DNA of 64,000 nt from Verrucomicrobia subdivision 3 bacterium UBA693 (GTDB lineage: Bacteria; Verrucomicrobiota; Verrucomicrobiia; Limisphaerales; UBA8199): NCBI GenBank assembly GCA_002298785.1, contig DBMR01000014.1, positions 1 through 64,000 on the forward strand, read 5' to 3'. The notes beneath the pieces are model-generated. The model searched no databases. It saw nothing but the letters and a program-made list of their open reading frames with translations, and was not told the DNA's origin. Both the position numbers and the translations under genes were made by a program. This document shows, piece by piece, positions 17,184 through 26,343 of the stretch (position 1 is the stretch's first letter; each line of letters begins with the position of its first letter).

Positions 17184-19631
17184 TTAACGGGACCGAAATT
17201 TCAGAATCTCCACATGGTCGCTGAGCAAGAGAATCTCTTCGATTCCATCACCATCCATGTCCATCGCCTTTACGGTCCAGGCTTGTTTCGCGGTTGCATG
17301 ACTGGCCACCTCGTAGCGTGCCATGAGCTCCAGATCGCTATTCAGCAGCAAGATTTCGCGGTTTTCGTATTCAATCAAATCTGGCGGTTCATTGTGATTA
17401 CCAAACCACTCATGTTCTAACTGTCGAACTTGCTCAGTCTGCGCGAGAACTTGTTGTCCTATGCCAGGCGCAAAGCGTCCAATTTTGATGATCTGCAGGT
17501 CGGTGGAATCGTAGCTTCCAGCCCGTCGCGGCATGGCGTTAACCACCTTGACTGGCAGCCTCACCGGCGAAAGATCAGAAGCGCGGAGAACATGAATGTA
17601 ACCGTAGCAATCCGAAGCGAGAATCCTCGCCTCCGGTGTTCCCAAATCTTCCAAAGCCTGCCAACTCACAAAACAACTGGGAGCCTGGTAACTCGCCAGA
17701 TCTTTGCCTGTCTTGCGATCCAGCCTCCAGATTTGACCCAGGGCAGTGCTATTGCTGTGGTGCATAAACTCGGTGGTATGGCGGCAGGCAAACAATCCCA
17801 CCCCCTCAGTTGCGCCGACATTCGCGAGTAGCACTCGACCTCCGGTGAGTTCCTCGCCCAACACCCGGCGCCATAGATTCGTGCCGTAGCTTGAAAAGGC
17901 CAACGCATAAGAATGCGCGTCATCGGTGCCGTCATTCGCATGGTTGCCATTGTCGGGAGCTGATGTGCCGCAAACAAAGTCCCGCAGACCGTCGCCATCG
18001 AGATCCACGGCTTCAGCGGATAACACGAACGGCCCTAGATCATAGCGCCAAAGCGCGCTGCCGGTTTCAAAATCAAAGCACATCAGCGCCCGCGGTCTTC
18101 CTCCATAAGCGGTTCGCAACACGGTGAGCAGGCGCGTACTTCTATCCGCAGTCTCCGCTCGCCGGGAGATCCTCAGAGGAACCAGTCCGCTGTTGGCACT
18201 GGGGTTCTTGTTCATCGGATCGTATTCCCTTCCCATAGCCCTGAATCTTCTTAACTCGTGGGAATTTATGTTGACGACCGACAAATTGCAGTTGGTGCCC
18301 ACCGCCCAGGATACGAATGCCTCGTCTCTGCCATCCGCATTTACGTCACCTACCAAAGTGCAACTGATTTCCTCTACCCCTGGCTCGGAACACTCCCAGG
18401 GTTTCGACAACTGCTCCCCTTTGCCGGAGAAGGCCAGCAGCTTCTTTCCTTCGGGCACTAACAGCGCCCGCTCCTGCAAGCTGTCCCAATGTGCGGGCGT
18501 TGCGGAGACCCATGATGCCACGCTTGGCGACTTAAAAGATGCGATCACCTCGAGCTTCGAATCGGCCATGAAATACCAGACACTGGCCAGCAGCAGGAGC
18601 AGGCAGATTGCCGCCGCCAGGAAAGGCTGCGGACGCGACATCACCACGCGCCAGGGTCGCCAGGCTCGATGCGGACCGACTCCCACCTTGCCAGCCTCCA
18701 CCCGTTTCAAGTCCTCGAGAACGTCGGCAATGCTGGAGTAGCGGTCGCGCGGCTCCCTGGCCATCGCTGCTTCCGCGATTTCGGTCAGCATAGCATCCGC
18801 CTTCGGGTTCACTTTTCGGATCGGCAGGGCCGGACCGGCCAGAATCTTCTCACGAATTTCCCTCAAATTCGACCCGGAATAAGGCGGCTTAGCGGTAAGC
18901 ATTTCATAGAGCACTGCACCAAAGGCATAGATATCGCACCGGGTGTCCTCCGCCTCACCTCGCGCCACGGCGGGCGACATATACGGGCCCGTGCCTTCGC
19001 ACTGATCCTGCTCGACATCGAGGGACGGATCATTGAACAACGTGCGCGCCAGACCAAAATCTGCCAGGCACGCAGAACCGTCCTCTTTCAGCAGGATGTT
19101 TCCCGGTTTGATGTCCCGGTGGATGATACCCTTGCTGTGGGCAAAGCGCAGCGCTTCAGCCGCCGACAAGCCGATCTCGATGATTCGCCCCGGCGCGAGG
19201 GGAACACCGGACTTGAGGAGGTGTGCCAGACTGCCCCGCTCGAAATGCGGCATAGCGAAGAAAGCACCGTTTTTCAGTTCACGGGCGTCCAGCACGGGGA
19301 CGAGGCTTGGGTGCTTGAGCTTCTGCAAGTGGCGTGCCTCGATAAGAAAGCGTTGCAGGACGCGCGGATTGCCACGAAATTCCGGACGAAGCAACTTCAC
19401 CGCGATCATCTGACCTTTCTCGGTGTCCCGAGCGAGAAACACGAGGCCCATTCCCCCTTTTCCCAGCGGCCGCATCAGCTCATACTTGTCAAGGCTCCCG
19501 AGCACCCCCGGCCGTTGCGGCGGGGTGACCAGGCCCGTAGCCGCCAAGTCCCCGAAGGGTTCCGCCATCGCCGATGCCGGGGCGGTCGAGGCCGTTACCT
19601 GCGAGGGAATTGGTTCCGGGTCTGGGCTCAT
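17184..19631 (-). CDS. Transmembrane Ser/Thr protein kinase with extracytoplasmic FG-GAP propeller
   Basis: 815 residues. The N-terminal kinase domain (about 50-315) is intact: glycine loop LGKGGMGLVF (56-65), Lys79 in IAVKLL, catalytic HRD 171-173 with DIKPGN, and DFG 191-193. The APE motif is replaced by SPAVARG. A single transmembrane helix (about 336-355, FLAAAICLLLLLASVWYF) places the remaining 460 residues outside the cytoplasm. That part is a beta-propeller with FG-GAP/calcium-loop repeats (DVNADGRDEAFV, DLDGDGLRDFVCG, DMDGDGIEEILLL), likely a sensor or binding domain. Its start overlaps the preceding small gene by 4 bp, which follows an ECF sigma gene, so it probably signals to that sigma factor, as in known ECF/STK pairs. 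Confidence 0.9.
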   Translation of the reverse strand: MSPDPEPIPSQVTASTAPASAMAEPFGDLAATGLVTPPQRPGVLGSLDKYELMRPLGKGGMGLVFLARDTEKGQMIAVKLLRPEFRGNPRVLQRFLIEARHLQKLKHPSLVPVLDARELKNGAFFAMPHFERGSLAHLLKSGVPLAPGRIIEIGLSAAEALRFAHSKGIIHRDIKPGNILLKEDGSACLADFGLARTLFNDPSLDVEQDQCEGTGPYMSPAVARGEAEDTRCDIYAFGAVLYEMLTAKPPYSGSNLREIREKILAGPALPIRKVNPKADAMLTEIAEAAMAREPRDRYSSIADVLEDLKRVEAGKVGVGPHRAWRPWRVVMSRPQPFLAAAICLLLLLASVWYFMADSKLEVIASFKSPSVASWVSATPAHWDSLQERALLVPEGKKLLAFSGKGEQLSKPWECSEPGVEEISCTLVGDVNADGRDEAFVSWAVGTNCNLSVVNINSHELRRFRAMGREYDPMNKNPSANSGLVPLRISRRAETADRSTRLLTVLRTAYGGRPRALMCFDFETGSALWRYDLGPFVLSAEAVDLDGDGLRDFVCGTSAPDNGNHANDGTDDAHSYALAFSSYGTNLWRRVLGEELTGGRVLLANVGATEGVGLFACRHTTEFMHHSNSTALGQIWRLDRKTGKDLASYQAPSCFVSWQALEDLGTPEARILASDCYGYIHVLRASDLSPVRLPVKVVNAMPRRAGSYDSTDLQIIKIGRFAPGIGQQVLAQTEQVRQLEHEWFGNHNEPPDLIEYENREILLLNSDLELMARYEVASHATAKQAWTVKAMDMDGDGIEEILLLSDHVEILKFRSR

Positions 19632-20155
19632 GATTCTGCCGCCGCTCCGCCCGGCAACTGTTTCTGAGCAGCTTCGAGCAGCTCACGCGACACCGCATCG
19701 AGCCACTCCTGACCTATTACAATCAAAAAGCCACGCCGCAAATCCTCATCGCTCAACGCAGTGATGCGCTGGCCCAACCGGACCAGCGCTGCCGCAATGC
19801 TAAGATAGTAAAGCGCGGTCGCCACCTCGGTGGGCAGGGCGCTTTCTGGCTGGCCTCGGTTGGCCTTCGCGAACTGCTTGACCAATTCGAGCAACTCCAC
19901 CGGCGGGTCTGGGTGTTGGAATAGGTCCTGGAAATTCTTGAGCAACAGCCCGCTGGCATCCGCCAGTGTTCTGAGCTTCCCTGACACCTCTGGACCTAAG
20001 CCGGCGAGATCGACCGAAACGGGGGCAGCCATCTGGTGCCGAAACACAGCGCCGAGTTCCTGAGGGCGCCAGACCCGAGCCGGGGCGTGCCCCATCCCCA
20101 TCAAATCCACCACCTGGGCCGGGCTGGCATTCAGAATGTGGCTCGTCGAATCCAC
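19628..20155 (-). CDS. Small protein of unknown function in ECF sigma/Ser-Thr kinase operon
   Basis: 175 residues, no signal peptide or membrane helix, largely helical by appearance (VELLELVKQFAKANR, LYYLSIAAALVRLGQRITAL, DAVSRELLEAAQKQL). I do not recognise a domain. It lies 52 bp after the sigma factor gene and overlaps the kinase start by 4 bp (19628-19631), so it is almost certainly co-translated with the kinase. The position between sigma factor and kinase makes an adaptor, anti-sigma-like or substrate role plausible, but nothing in the sequence proves it. Confidence 0.7.
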   Translation of the reverse strand: MDSTSHILNASPAQVVDLMGMGHAPARVWRPQELGAVFRHQMAAPVSVDLAGLGPEVSGKLRTLADASGLLLKNFQDLFQHPDPPVELLELVKQFAKANRGQPESALPTEVATALYYLSIAAALVRLGQRITALSDEDLRRGFLIVIGQEWLDAVSRELLEAAQKQLPGGAAAES

Positions 20156-20207
20156 GATGTTCGCTTTCGTTTACGCGTTCAAAACCCAATTCCTGCTTAC
20201 GGCTTTC

Positions 20208-20954
20208 TCAATCTCCACTCGCCGCCAGCTTCAGCTCCCGAAGCTCCTCCTCCACATCCGAGCCTTCCCCGGCGTATTCAGCCACCACCTGACGCAGCAG
20301 TCGGTCAAACTGACGTTTGGCTGTGGTGAGGGCATTCGAGGCTTCGCCCGGAGATTGAAACCCGAGCTGGGCCGTCAATGCTTCGTAACTGGGTCGATCG
20401 GCCCCGTCCAGGATTGGGTCAACGAGTCTCGCCTTGAAGATGCTCCAGCGTCCGAGGCACTTGTGGGCTTCGCATTCCGCATGCATCCGGCTGACTGCTT
20501 CCGCCAGAACCGCTCGCGCCCACTCCAGCGCATAGGGGTCGCTTCTATTTGAGGCCGGTCCGGTCGTCAATTCCCGAAAACAACCTTCCCAAGACTCGAG
20601 TCCGCCTTCTGGTTTGCGTCTCAGGGTGTTGTCCCGACGGTGTTGGCTGACAACGAAGTTATCAAGCGCGTTGAGCAGGAAAGTGCGGAACCGGCCACGA
20701 TGCGGCGACGCTTTCATCAGCAAGTCCGCTTGCAGCATCTTCCGGCTGATGAAGTCCTGCAGCAAATCGGCGGCTTGCTCGGGGGTAACGTAAAATTTGA
20801 ATTGGAGGTGGGTTTGGAGGGGCTTGTAGTACTTCTTTAGAAGCCCGTCCAAGGCCGCCAACGCATCGGGAGAATCCACCTTGCCCGCCCGTCCGATCTC
20901 CGACCAGATGGTCGTTGGATAATAGTCCTTCTGAGTTGAGCCGGCTGTATCCAT
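20208..20954 (-). CDS. RNA polymerase ECF-type sigma factor
   Basis: 248 residues, longer than typical ECF factors (about 180-200). A region 2-like stretch includes AADLLQDFISRKML and GRFRTFLLNALDNFVVSQHRRDNTLRRK, resembling sigma regions 2.2-2.4. The C-terminal part (YEALTAQLGFQSPGEASNALTTAKRQFDRLLRQVVAEY) is the region 4 helix-turn-helix. This architecture with extra linker resembles the ECF groups found next to Ser/Thr kinases in Planctomycetes and Verrucomicrobia. It is the first gene of a three-gene operon with a small protein and a membrane kinase; AAGGAA about 10 bp before the ATG serves as ribosome site. Control by kinase phosphorylation, rather than by an anti-sigma factor, is inferred from the neighbourhood. 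Confidence 0.85.
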   Translation of the reverse strand: MDTAGSTQKDYYPTTIWSEIGRAGKVDSPDALAALDGLLKKYYKPLQTHLQFKFYVTPEQAADLLQDFISRKMLQADLLMKASPHRGRFRTFLLNALDNFVVSQHRRDNTLRRKPEGGLESWEGCFRELTTGPASNRSDPYALEWARAVLAEAVSRMHAECEAHKCLGRWSIFKARLVDPILDGADRPSYEALTAQLGFQSPGEASNALTTAKRQFDRLLRQVVAEYAGEGSDVEEELRELKLAASGD

Positions 20955-21420
20955 AGGAGGTTCCTTGCTCCAACTGCTTAAAGTTATTTGACCAGACCTT
21001 AGGTCGAAGGCAAGGCGAAATTCAATTGAAACTCAATTAGCCTCAATGGCATTTAGTTCGGCTATCCCCTGCACCCGGCCTGAGCTGCTGGATCATGGGC
21101 GCTTGGCGATGTGCATAAAGCAACCGGCAGGGCAAGTGTCGCTACGCAAAAAAATTACACATTCCGTGCAAGATTCGGCAAATCGCCACGTATTAGTAGA
21201 TAGGCGACATTCGATGTGATGCCGAACCATTTGACAGATTACGGCGACGGCGCCATGCGGCTGTACTTGAGGGACAAGCGGAGGACTGCCGTGGGAGAAA
21301 AATGGGGAGGGATGGTGCCCGTCGCCGGACTCTTTTGTGCTCAGTCTACTATCGCCGGAACGGGGTGAACGCCGGTGAATTTCCTTGCATGTAATAGCCT
21401 CTGTGCGTTCCTAGTGCCGC
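20955..21420. other. Intergenic region between divergent sigma-factor and cca genes
   Basis: About 465 bp separates the two divergent genes and must contain both promoters. It is less GC-rich than the flanks. No open frame, repeat or RNA gene was recognised. Confidence 0.4.
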
Positions 21421-22821
21421 ATGGCGGCGCCTGAGCGCATTCGGTTGAGAATCACGGATCCGGCTTTGCGGGAATGCTTCCAGAATTTGACTTCCTGCAT
21501 CCGGAAGGCTGGCGGACGTCCCCTGGCAGTGGGCGGTTGCGTTCGGGACACGCTGCTCGGGTTGGAGGCCAAGGACCTGGATGTGGAAGTCTACGGGATC
21601 GCTCCGGACCCACTCAGCGAGTTGCTCGCCGCGAACTTTCAGATCGATAAAGTGGGCTTGTCGTTTGGCGTCCTCAAAATCCGCGGCGCGCCGATCGATA
21701 TCTCGATTCCCCGACGCGAATCCAAGGCAGGATTGGGTCACAAAGGATTTCAGATCTTCTCCGATTCAACCATGGATCCGCAGGAAGCGTTGGCGCGCCG
21801 GGATTTCACCATCAACTCCATCGCCCTGGATCCCGCGACGGGCGAAGTAATCGATCCATTCGGCGGACTCCAGGACCTCGACCAAAAAGTCCTGCGCCAC
21901 ACTTCCAGCCACTTCGTGGAGGATCCCTTGCGGGTGTTGCGAGGGATGCAGTTTGCCGGGCGTTTCGACTTTTCAGTCGCTCCGGAGACGGTAGAACTGT
22001 GCCGCACGATCGAGCCGGAAGGGCTGGCCAGCGAACGGATCTTTGAGGAATGGCGTAAATTGATCGTGAGCGGAATCCGCCCCTCGCGCGGGCTGTGGTT
22101 CCTTCGGGATTGCGGTTGGACGCAGTATTTTCCAGAATTGGCAGCCCTCATCGGCTGCGAGCAGGAAAAGGAATGGCATCCAGAAGGGGACGTCTGGACC
22201 CACACCCTGCACTGTCTGGATGCTTTCGCGCGCGAGCGGATCGGCGACGCCCTGGAAGATCTGATCGTGGGCCTGGGAGTGCTTTGTCACGATTTCGGCA
22301 AACCGGCTACGACACGATTTGAAAACGGCAGAATCCGATCCTATGGACACGAGCAGGCAGGCGAAGGGCCCACGCGTTCGTTTCTGGGCCGCATGACGAA
22401 CGAGGCCAGCCTCGTTGACGCTGTTGTTCTGTTGGTGCTCCATCACCTGCGCCCCCAGGAACTCTTCGATCAAAAAGCGAGTGATAACGCGGTGCGACGC
22501 CTCGCGCACCGCGTCCAGCGCATTGATCGCCTGGTGAGGGTGGCCCGGGCGGACCAGGCGGGCAGACCTCCCCTGCCTTTCGACGGTTTCCCTGCGGGCC
22601 ACTGGCTCCTGGAACGGGCCCGGATTCAAAACGTGGAAAGCAACGTGCCGAAACCCATCCTGCTCGGCCGGCACCTAATTGCGCTGGGCCTGCAACCAGG
22701 CGTCCAATTCGGTGAAATTCTCGAGACCTGCTATCAGGCTCAACTTGATGGAAAATTCGACTCCGTGGAGCAAGGCTTGCGGTTAGTGCAGGAGTTGATA
22801 AAGGTTCAACGCGCGGAGTGA
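21421..22821 (+). CDS. cca: CCA tRNA nucleotidyltransferase with HD domain
   Basis: 466 residues. The head domain has LAVGGCVRDTLLGLEAKDLDVEVYG with the metal-binding Asp52 and Asp54, then ARRDFTINSIALD and FGGLQDLDQKVLRH, the signature of class II CCA-adding enzymes/poly(A) polymerases. Further on, VEDPLRVLRGMQFAGRF is the neck motif. An HD phosphohydrolase domain is present (HTLHCLDAF, LCHDFGKPATT), as in multifunctional E. coli-type Cca. The protein adds or repairs the 3' CCA end of tRNAs. It is monocistronic. The ATG at 21421 lacks a strong ribosome site, but the next family-consistent Met is far inside the domain. Confidence 0.92.
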   Translation: MAAPERIRLRITDPALRECFQNLTSCIRKAGGRPLAVGGCVRDTLLGLEAKDLDVEVYGIAPDPLSELLAANFQIDKVGLSFGVLKIRGAPIDISIPRRESKAGLGHKGFQIFSDSTMDPQEALARRDFTINSIALDPATGEVIDPFGGLQDLDQKVLRHTSSHFVEDPLRVLRGMQFAGRFDFSVAPETVELCRTIEPEGLASERIFEEWRKLIVSGIRPSRGLWFLRDCGWTQYFPELAALIGCEQEKEWHPEGDVWTHTLHCLDAFARERIGDALEDLIVGLGVLCHDFGKPATTRFENGRIRSYGHEQAGEGPTRSFLGRMTNEASLVDAVVLLVLHHLRPQELFDQKASDNAVRRLAHRVQRIDRLVRVARADQAGRPPLPFDGFPAGHWLLERARIQNVESNVPKPILLGRHLIALGLQPGVQFGEILETCYQAQLDGKFDSVEQGLRLVQELIKVQRAE

Positions 22822-22911
22822 ATGCTCCATTAAGTCGCCACCCCTTCAGAGTTCCAAGCCCCCCGCGATTCAGCGTCGGCTGGTCCCGCTTGGTCCTCGC
22901 CCCAGTCTGGG

Positions 22912-24165
22912 TCAGCAATAAATCACCAGGTTCTGCGTGATGGGGCTCATCAGGTTGTGATTCTTGAGCTTATCGATTTGCGGCTGGTTAAGCACCTGGC
23001 CTTCCGGAATAAGCAACACACCGTTGTAGGTATAAATTCCAGTGGCCAAAACCATGCCCGGCTGAAGTTCCGACAGCAGCACCTCCCGCTGGTTACGGGG
23101 CACCACGGCCTTGGGCAGGCAGCGCAGGAACGCCCGCACGGCGTCGGGATCATAAGCGGTCCCGCTCTGACTCTTCACCGCCTCAATGCCGGCGGCATCG
23201 CCGTTGGAGGAAGCGTAACCGATGCAGACCGCCAGCAATCGCGCCAGCGAGGGTATCTGCTCACCGCTCAACCGGTCCGGATAACCCTGCCCGTCGAATC
23301 GCTCCCGATGCGCGCGGATGACCGAGCTAACCGGACCGAGATCCGCCACAAAGCCCACGAGTTCCTGGCCCAGAGCCGGATGTAATTCGATCAACGCGCG
23401 CTCGGCTTCGCTCAGCGAATCGGGCGCCAGTTGCCACTTTCGAATCAGCTCTCTCGGGGTGCCGATCAGACCGATGCCATGCAATTGAGCGCTGATCTCC
23501 AAAATTTTGCGTTGGTCCGCCGGCAAATTCGCACCCTCACCGATCGCCTTGCACAACTCCAACGTGCGACGCGCCCGCCCTCCGAGAACGGGGTAGAAAG
23601 TCTCGATGGTTTTAAGACAAAGCTGAACGGAGCGATCCAGGTTCTCGTGCAGGGTGGTATTGAGGCGCTCCAATTCGCGGTTTTGGGCATTGACGCGATC
23701 CACTTGTTCCTGGAGCCGGCGGTTCATGTCCAGCGCTTCCGCCTGGAGCTTTTCGTTGTTGAGCACCAGTTCGTAGCGTTGCACGGCGTTGCGCACCGTC
23801 ACCAGCAACTCCTCCCGCAACCACGGCTTAACGATGAACCGGTAAATCTCCCCTTTATTGATGGCGTCAATAACCGTATTGAGGCTCAAGACGGCGGTAA
23901 TCAGGATTCGAACGGCGTTGGGCTGGACCTCCTTGGCCTGCGCTAGAAACTCCAGGCCTGTGAGCACCGGCATCTGCTGGTCCGTGAGGATGACCGAAAA
24001 CCGGGTGCGCTGGATGATATCGAGCGCCTCCAGTGGATCCGAGGTCGCCACCACCTCATACCCCTCAAGCCGCAGCGTCTCCCGCAGGGCGGTGAGCACG
24101 ATACGCTCGTCGTCCACGACCAGGATGCGGTTGCTGTCGGCGTGCGTTTGACTGGGTGGGTTCAT
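22912..24165 (-). CDS. Response regulator with degenerate HD-GYP output domain
   Basis: 417 residues. The receiver domain (about 12-130) is intact: VVDDERIV, phospho-Asp62 in VILTDQQMP, Thr in ILITAV and Lys in IVKPW. A coiled coil (about 135-180) joins it to an HD-GYP-like domain. That domain keeps HP (262), RAHRERFDGQGYP (286-296) and SGEQIPSLARLL, but the eponymous HD is LHGIG (Asp230 replaced by Gly), an earlier His is lost and the later metal-binding Asp is absent (LAVCIGYASS). Cyclic-di-GMP hydrolysis is therefore doubtful. Its start overlaps the histidine kinase stop as ATGA (24162-24165), so the kinase is very likely its partner. Confidence 0.85.
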   Translation of the reverse strand: MNPPSQTHADSNRILVVDDERIVLTALRETLRLEGYEVVATSDPLEALDIIQRTRFSVILTDQQMPVLTGLEFLAQAKEVQPNAVRILITAVLSLNTVIDAINKGEIYRFIVKPWLREELLVTVRNAVQRYELVLNNEKLQAEALDMNRRLQEQVDRVNAQNRELERLNTTLHENLDRSVQLCLKTIETFYPVLGGRARRTLELCKAIGEGANLPADQRKILEISAQLHGIGLIGTPRELIRKWQLAPDSLSEAERALIELHPALGQELVGFVADLGPVSSVIRAHRERFDGQGYPDRLSGEQIPSLARLLAVCIGYASSNGDAAGIEAVKSQSGTAYDPDAVRAFLRCLPKAVVPRNQREVLLSELQPGMVLATGIYTYNGVLLIPEGQVLNQPQIDKLKNHNLMSPITQNLVIYC

Positions 24166-26138
24166 AAGTGGGGAGATTTATCGAGCAAACCCTTGAGACG
24201 TTGGAGAAACTCTCCTTCCGAAGTATCACTGCTTAAGACCAGGTGCATTTTGCCGAGCGCAGTCGCATCGACCAGGTCTGAGTGCGTGCCGACCAACTGT
24301 ACCACCAGCTTAGCTGACGCGCGCAAATCTGGCAATTCCGCCATCAGCTTGATCCACTGCGGCTCACCCGGATCCGCCAGCAACAGAACGGCATCCACCG
24401 TGGCTTCTTCCGCCAGCAATTCGCGAAAATGAACCGGGCTTGAAGTGGCCATGACGTAGAAATCATTTTGGCGCAGAACCTCGGTGACGCTCTCCATCGG
24501 GCGCCCCGCACTGCCGACCACCAGCAAGACCTTGCGCCGGGATTCCGGAACTGCCTGGGCGCGTTCGCGCTCCGTGAAATCCGCCTCCGGCAACCACAGC
24601 CGAAAGGTGGTTCCTTGCCCTTCCACGGTCTCGACAGAAATGGCTCCGGCATGTTTCTCAACAAAAACTCGGGCATTATATAAGCCGAGGCCGGACCCCT
24701 TGTTGACCGGTTTGGTCGTAAAGAATGGATCGAACAGGAAAGGCAGATTCCGCTCGGGAATGCCGGTGCCACTATCCTGCACCTCCACACAGACAGCCGG
24801 CAGGCCGGGAAACCGGCCCTGCCCGTGCGTGAACGTCTGCGGCTCGGTAACCCGCCGCGTCCGCAGCGTTAACGTGCCGCGTTGCGGCATGGCGTCCCCG
24901 GCATTCAATCCCAGGTTCAGCATGACTTGCCGAAACTCCACGCTGTCCACGTAAACCGGGAGCGACGAAGCTGACAACTCCGTGACCACGCGAATGCGCC
25001 GGGGCAGCACTGTGCGCACGAGATCGGTGAGTTCATTGACGAGTTGGTTGAGATCGTGGTAGCTGCGCTCACCGGTCTTGTCGCGATGCAGATTGACGAT
25101 ACGATGGATGAGATTGCTGGCCTGCAGCGATTGCTGCTTGATCAGGCCCAGCCCTTCATGGAACGGATGGTCCGGCTGAGTCTGCGCCTGGTATAATTCG
25201 CTAAGCGAAAGAATGCCGGACATGATGTTTCCAAAATCATGCGCCAGCCCCATGGTGAGAGTGGCCAGAGTATCCTTCCAGGCGGCGCTCGAGAGGCGCT
25301 TCTCGGCAATCGTTTGGCGCGTAATATCCAGCCAGAGACATTCGTAACCCAACACCAGGCCGGTCTTGCTGGTGACCGCCTCGCGATGCTCGAGCACATA
25401 TGCGATTTGGTTGGTCTGCAGATTGCGCAACCGATACGTGATGGACACACCTCCTGCGGTCTTTACCGCCGCCTCGCATTGCCGCCGCAGCGCCTCCGCG
25501 TCCGCCTCATGCACCACCTGCCAGAATCGCTGCGGGGCATTGGACCATTCCGATTCGGGCACACCGGTGAGTTCCAGGATGCGAGCGCTGGCGTAGCGGA
25601 TGGAAAAATCGGCACGCTGACTGAAAATCACTCCCGGCCAGCGTTGCATCAAATTATTGAGCTGTGTCTCGGCCCGGACCAGGCGGACGAACATCTGACG
25701 ATTGCCGCCAGGGCTCCCGTAGCTTTCATCCCATCCCGATTCCACCAGTTCCTCGGTCGCGGGCAGATTGGAGCTAAGCCGGAAGTGAACCCCGGCGGAA
25801 TTTCGGGCCAGTTCCATGTTGAACCACGCGCCCTCGCCACCCGGCAACTGGTGCTGCTGCCACGTTTGGGTGCCGCCGAGAAACTCTTGCAATGCCGCGG
25901 CGCACTGTGGAGCCTGCCCCTTTAACGCATCAGCCAGGCTGCGACCCACGGCAGACTCCATCCCAAAATTCAGCCAGTTCGCCAAAGTGGGATTAATCCA
26001 GACCACCGCACCGGCAGGGTCCAATCCGGCCAACCCTCCGTCCAAACCCAATTCCAGCCGGCGTTTCGCGGGGGAGGTCAAACCTTCACCCGGCCCAAGG
26101 TTCGATTCCGTCGTGGATGGCGCAGGATTGGCAATCAT
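24162..26138 (-). CDS. PAS-containing histidine kinase with degenerate C-terminal receiver
   Basis: 658 residues from ATG 26138. A longer frame up to 26399 would run into the divergent gene and lacks PAS homology, so it was not used. No membrane segment is visible, suggesting a cytosolic kinase. Two PAS-like domains (LDPAGAVVWINPTLANWL and SIRYASARILELTGVPE) precede an H box of the NtrB type (MGLAHDFGNIMSGILSLSELY) and a full HATPase: N box MLNLGLNAGDAMP, G1 VQDSGTGIPERN, F box LFDPFFTTKP and G2 GSGLGLYNARVF. The last 125 residues resemble a receiver fold, but the acidic pocket is VLLVVGSAG and the phospho-Asp strand is AVLLLADPGEP, so it is probably inactive. Coupled to the REC/HD-GYP gene by a 4-bp overlap. 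Confidence 0.85.
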   Translation of the reverse strand: MIANPAPSTTESNLGPGEGLTSPAKRRLELGLDGGLAGLDPAGAVVWINPTLANWLNFGMESAVGRSLADALKGQAPQCAAALQEFLGGTQTWQQHQLPGGEGAWFNMELARNSAGVHFRLSSNLPATEELVESGWDESYGSPGGNRQMFVRLVRAETQLNNLMQRWPGVIFSQRADFSIRYASARILELTGVPESEWSNAPQRFWQVVHEADAEALRRQCEAAVKTAGGVSITYRLRNLQTNQIAYVLEHREAVTSKTGLVLGYECLWLDITRQTIAEKRLSSAAWKDTLATLTMGLAHDFGNIMSGILSLSELYQAQTQPDHPFHEGLGLIKQQSLQASNLIHRIVNLHRDKTGERSYHDLNQLVNELTDLVRTVLPRRIRVVTELSASSLPVYVDSVEFRQVMLNLGLNAGDAMPQRGTLTLRTRRVTEPQTFTHGQGRFPGLPAVCVEVQDSGTGIPERNLPFLFDPFFTTKPVNKGSGLGLYNARVFVEKHAGAISVETVEGQGTTFRLWLPEADFTERERAQAVPESRRKVLLVVGSAGRPMESVTEVLRQNDFYVMATSSPVHFRELLAEEATVDAVLLLADPGEPQWIKLMAELPDLRASAKLVVQLVGTHSDLVDATALGKMHLVLSSDTSEGEFLQRLKGLLDKSPHL

Positions 26139-26343
26139 GCAATGCTCTTGAGGCGGCGATATGTCCACCCGTCGCCGGGTGGCGTCAGACTTTCCCAATA
26201 CATCGGCAATTCTTACGGTCGGCTGAAGCCCGGCGAAACACAGTTCGACCCGGAGCGCCAGTTTCACGCGCCCCTTGTCTAGCGGATGGCGCCATCCAAT
26301 ACAAGCTTGTAGAAGCAAACCCGAGAGGCTACCTGTAAGTGCT

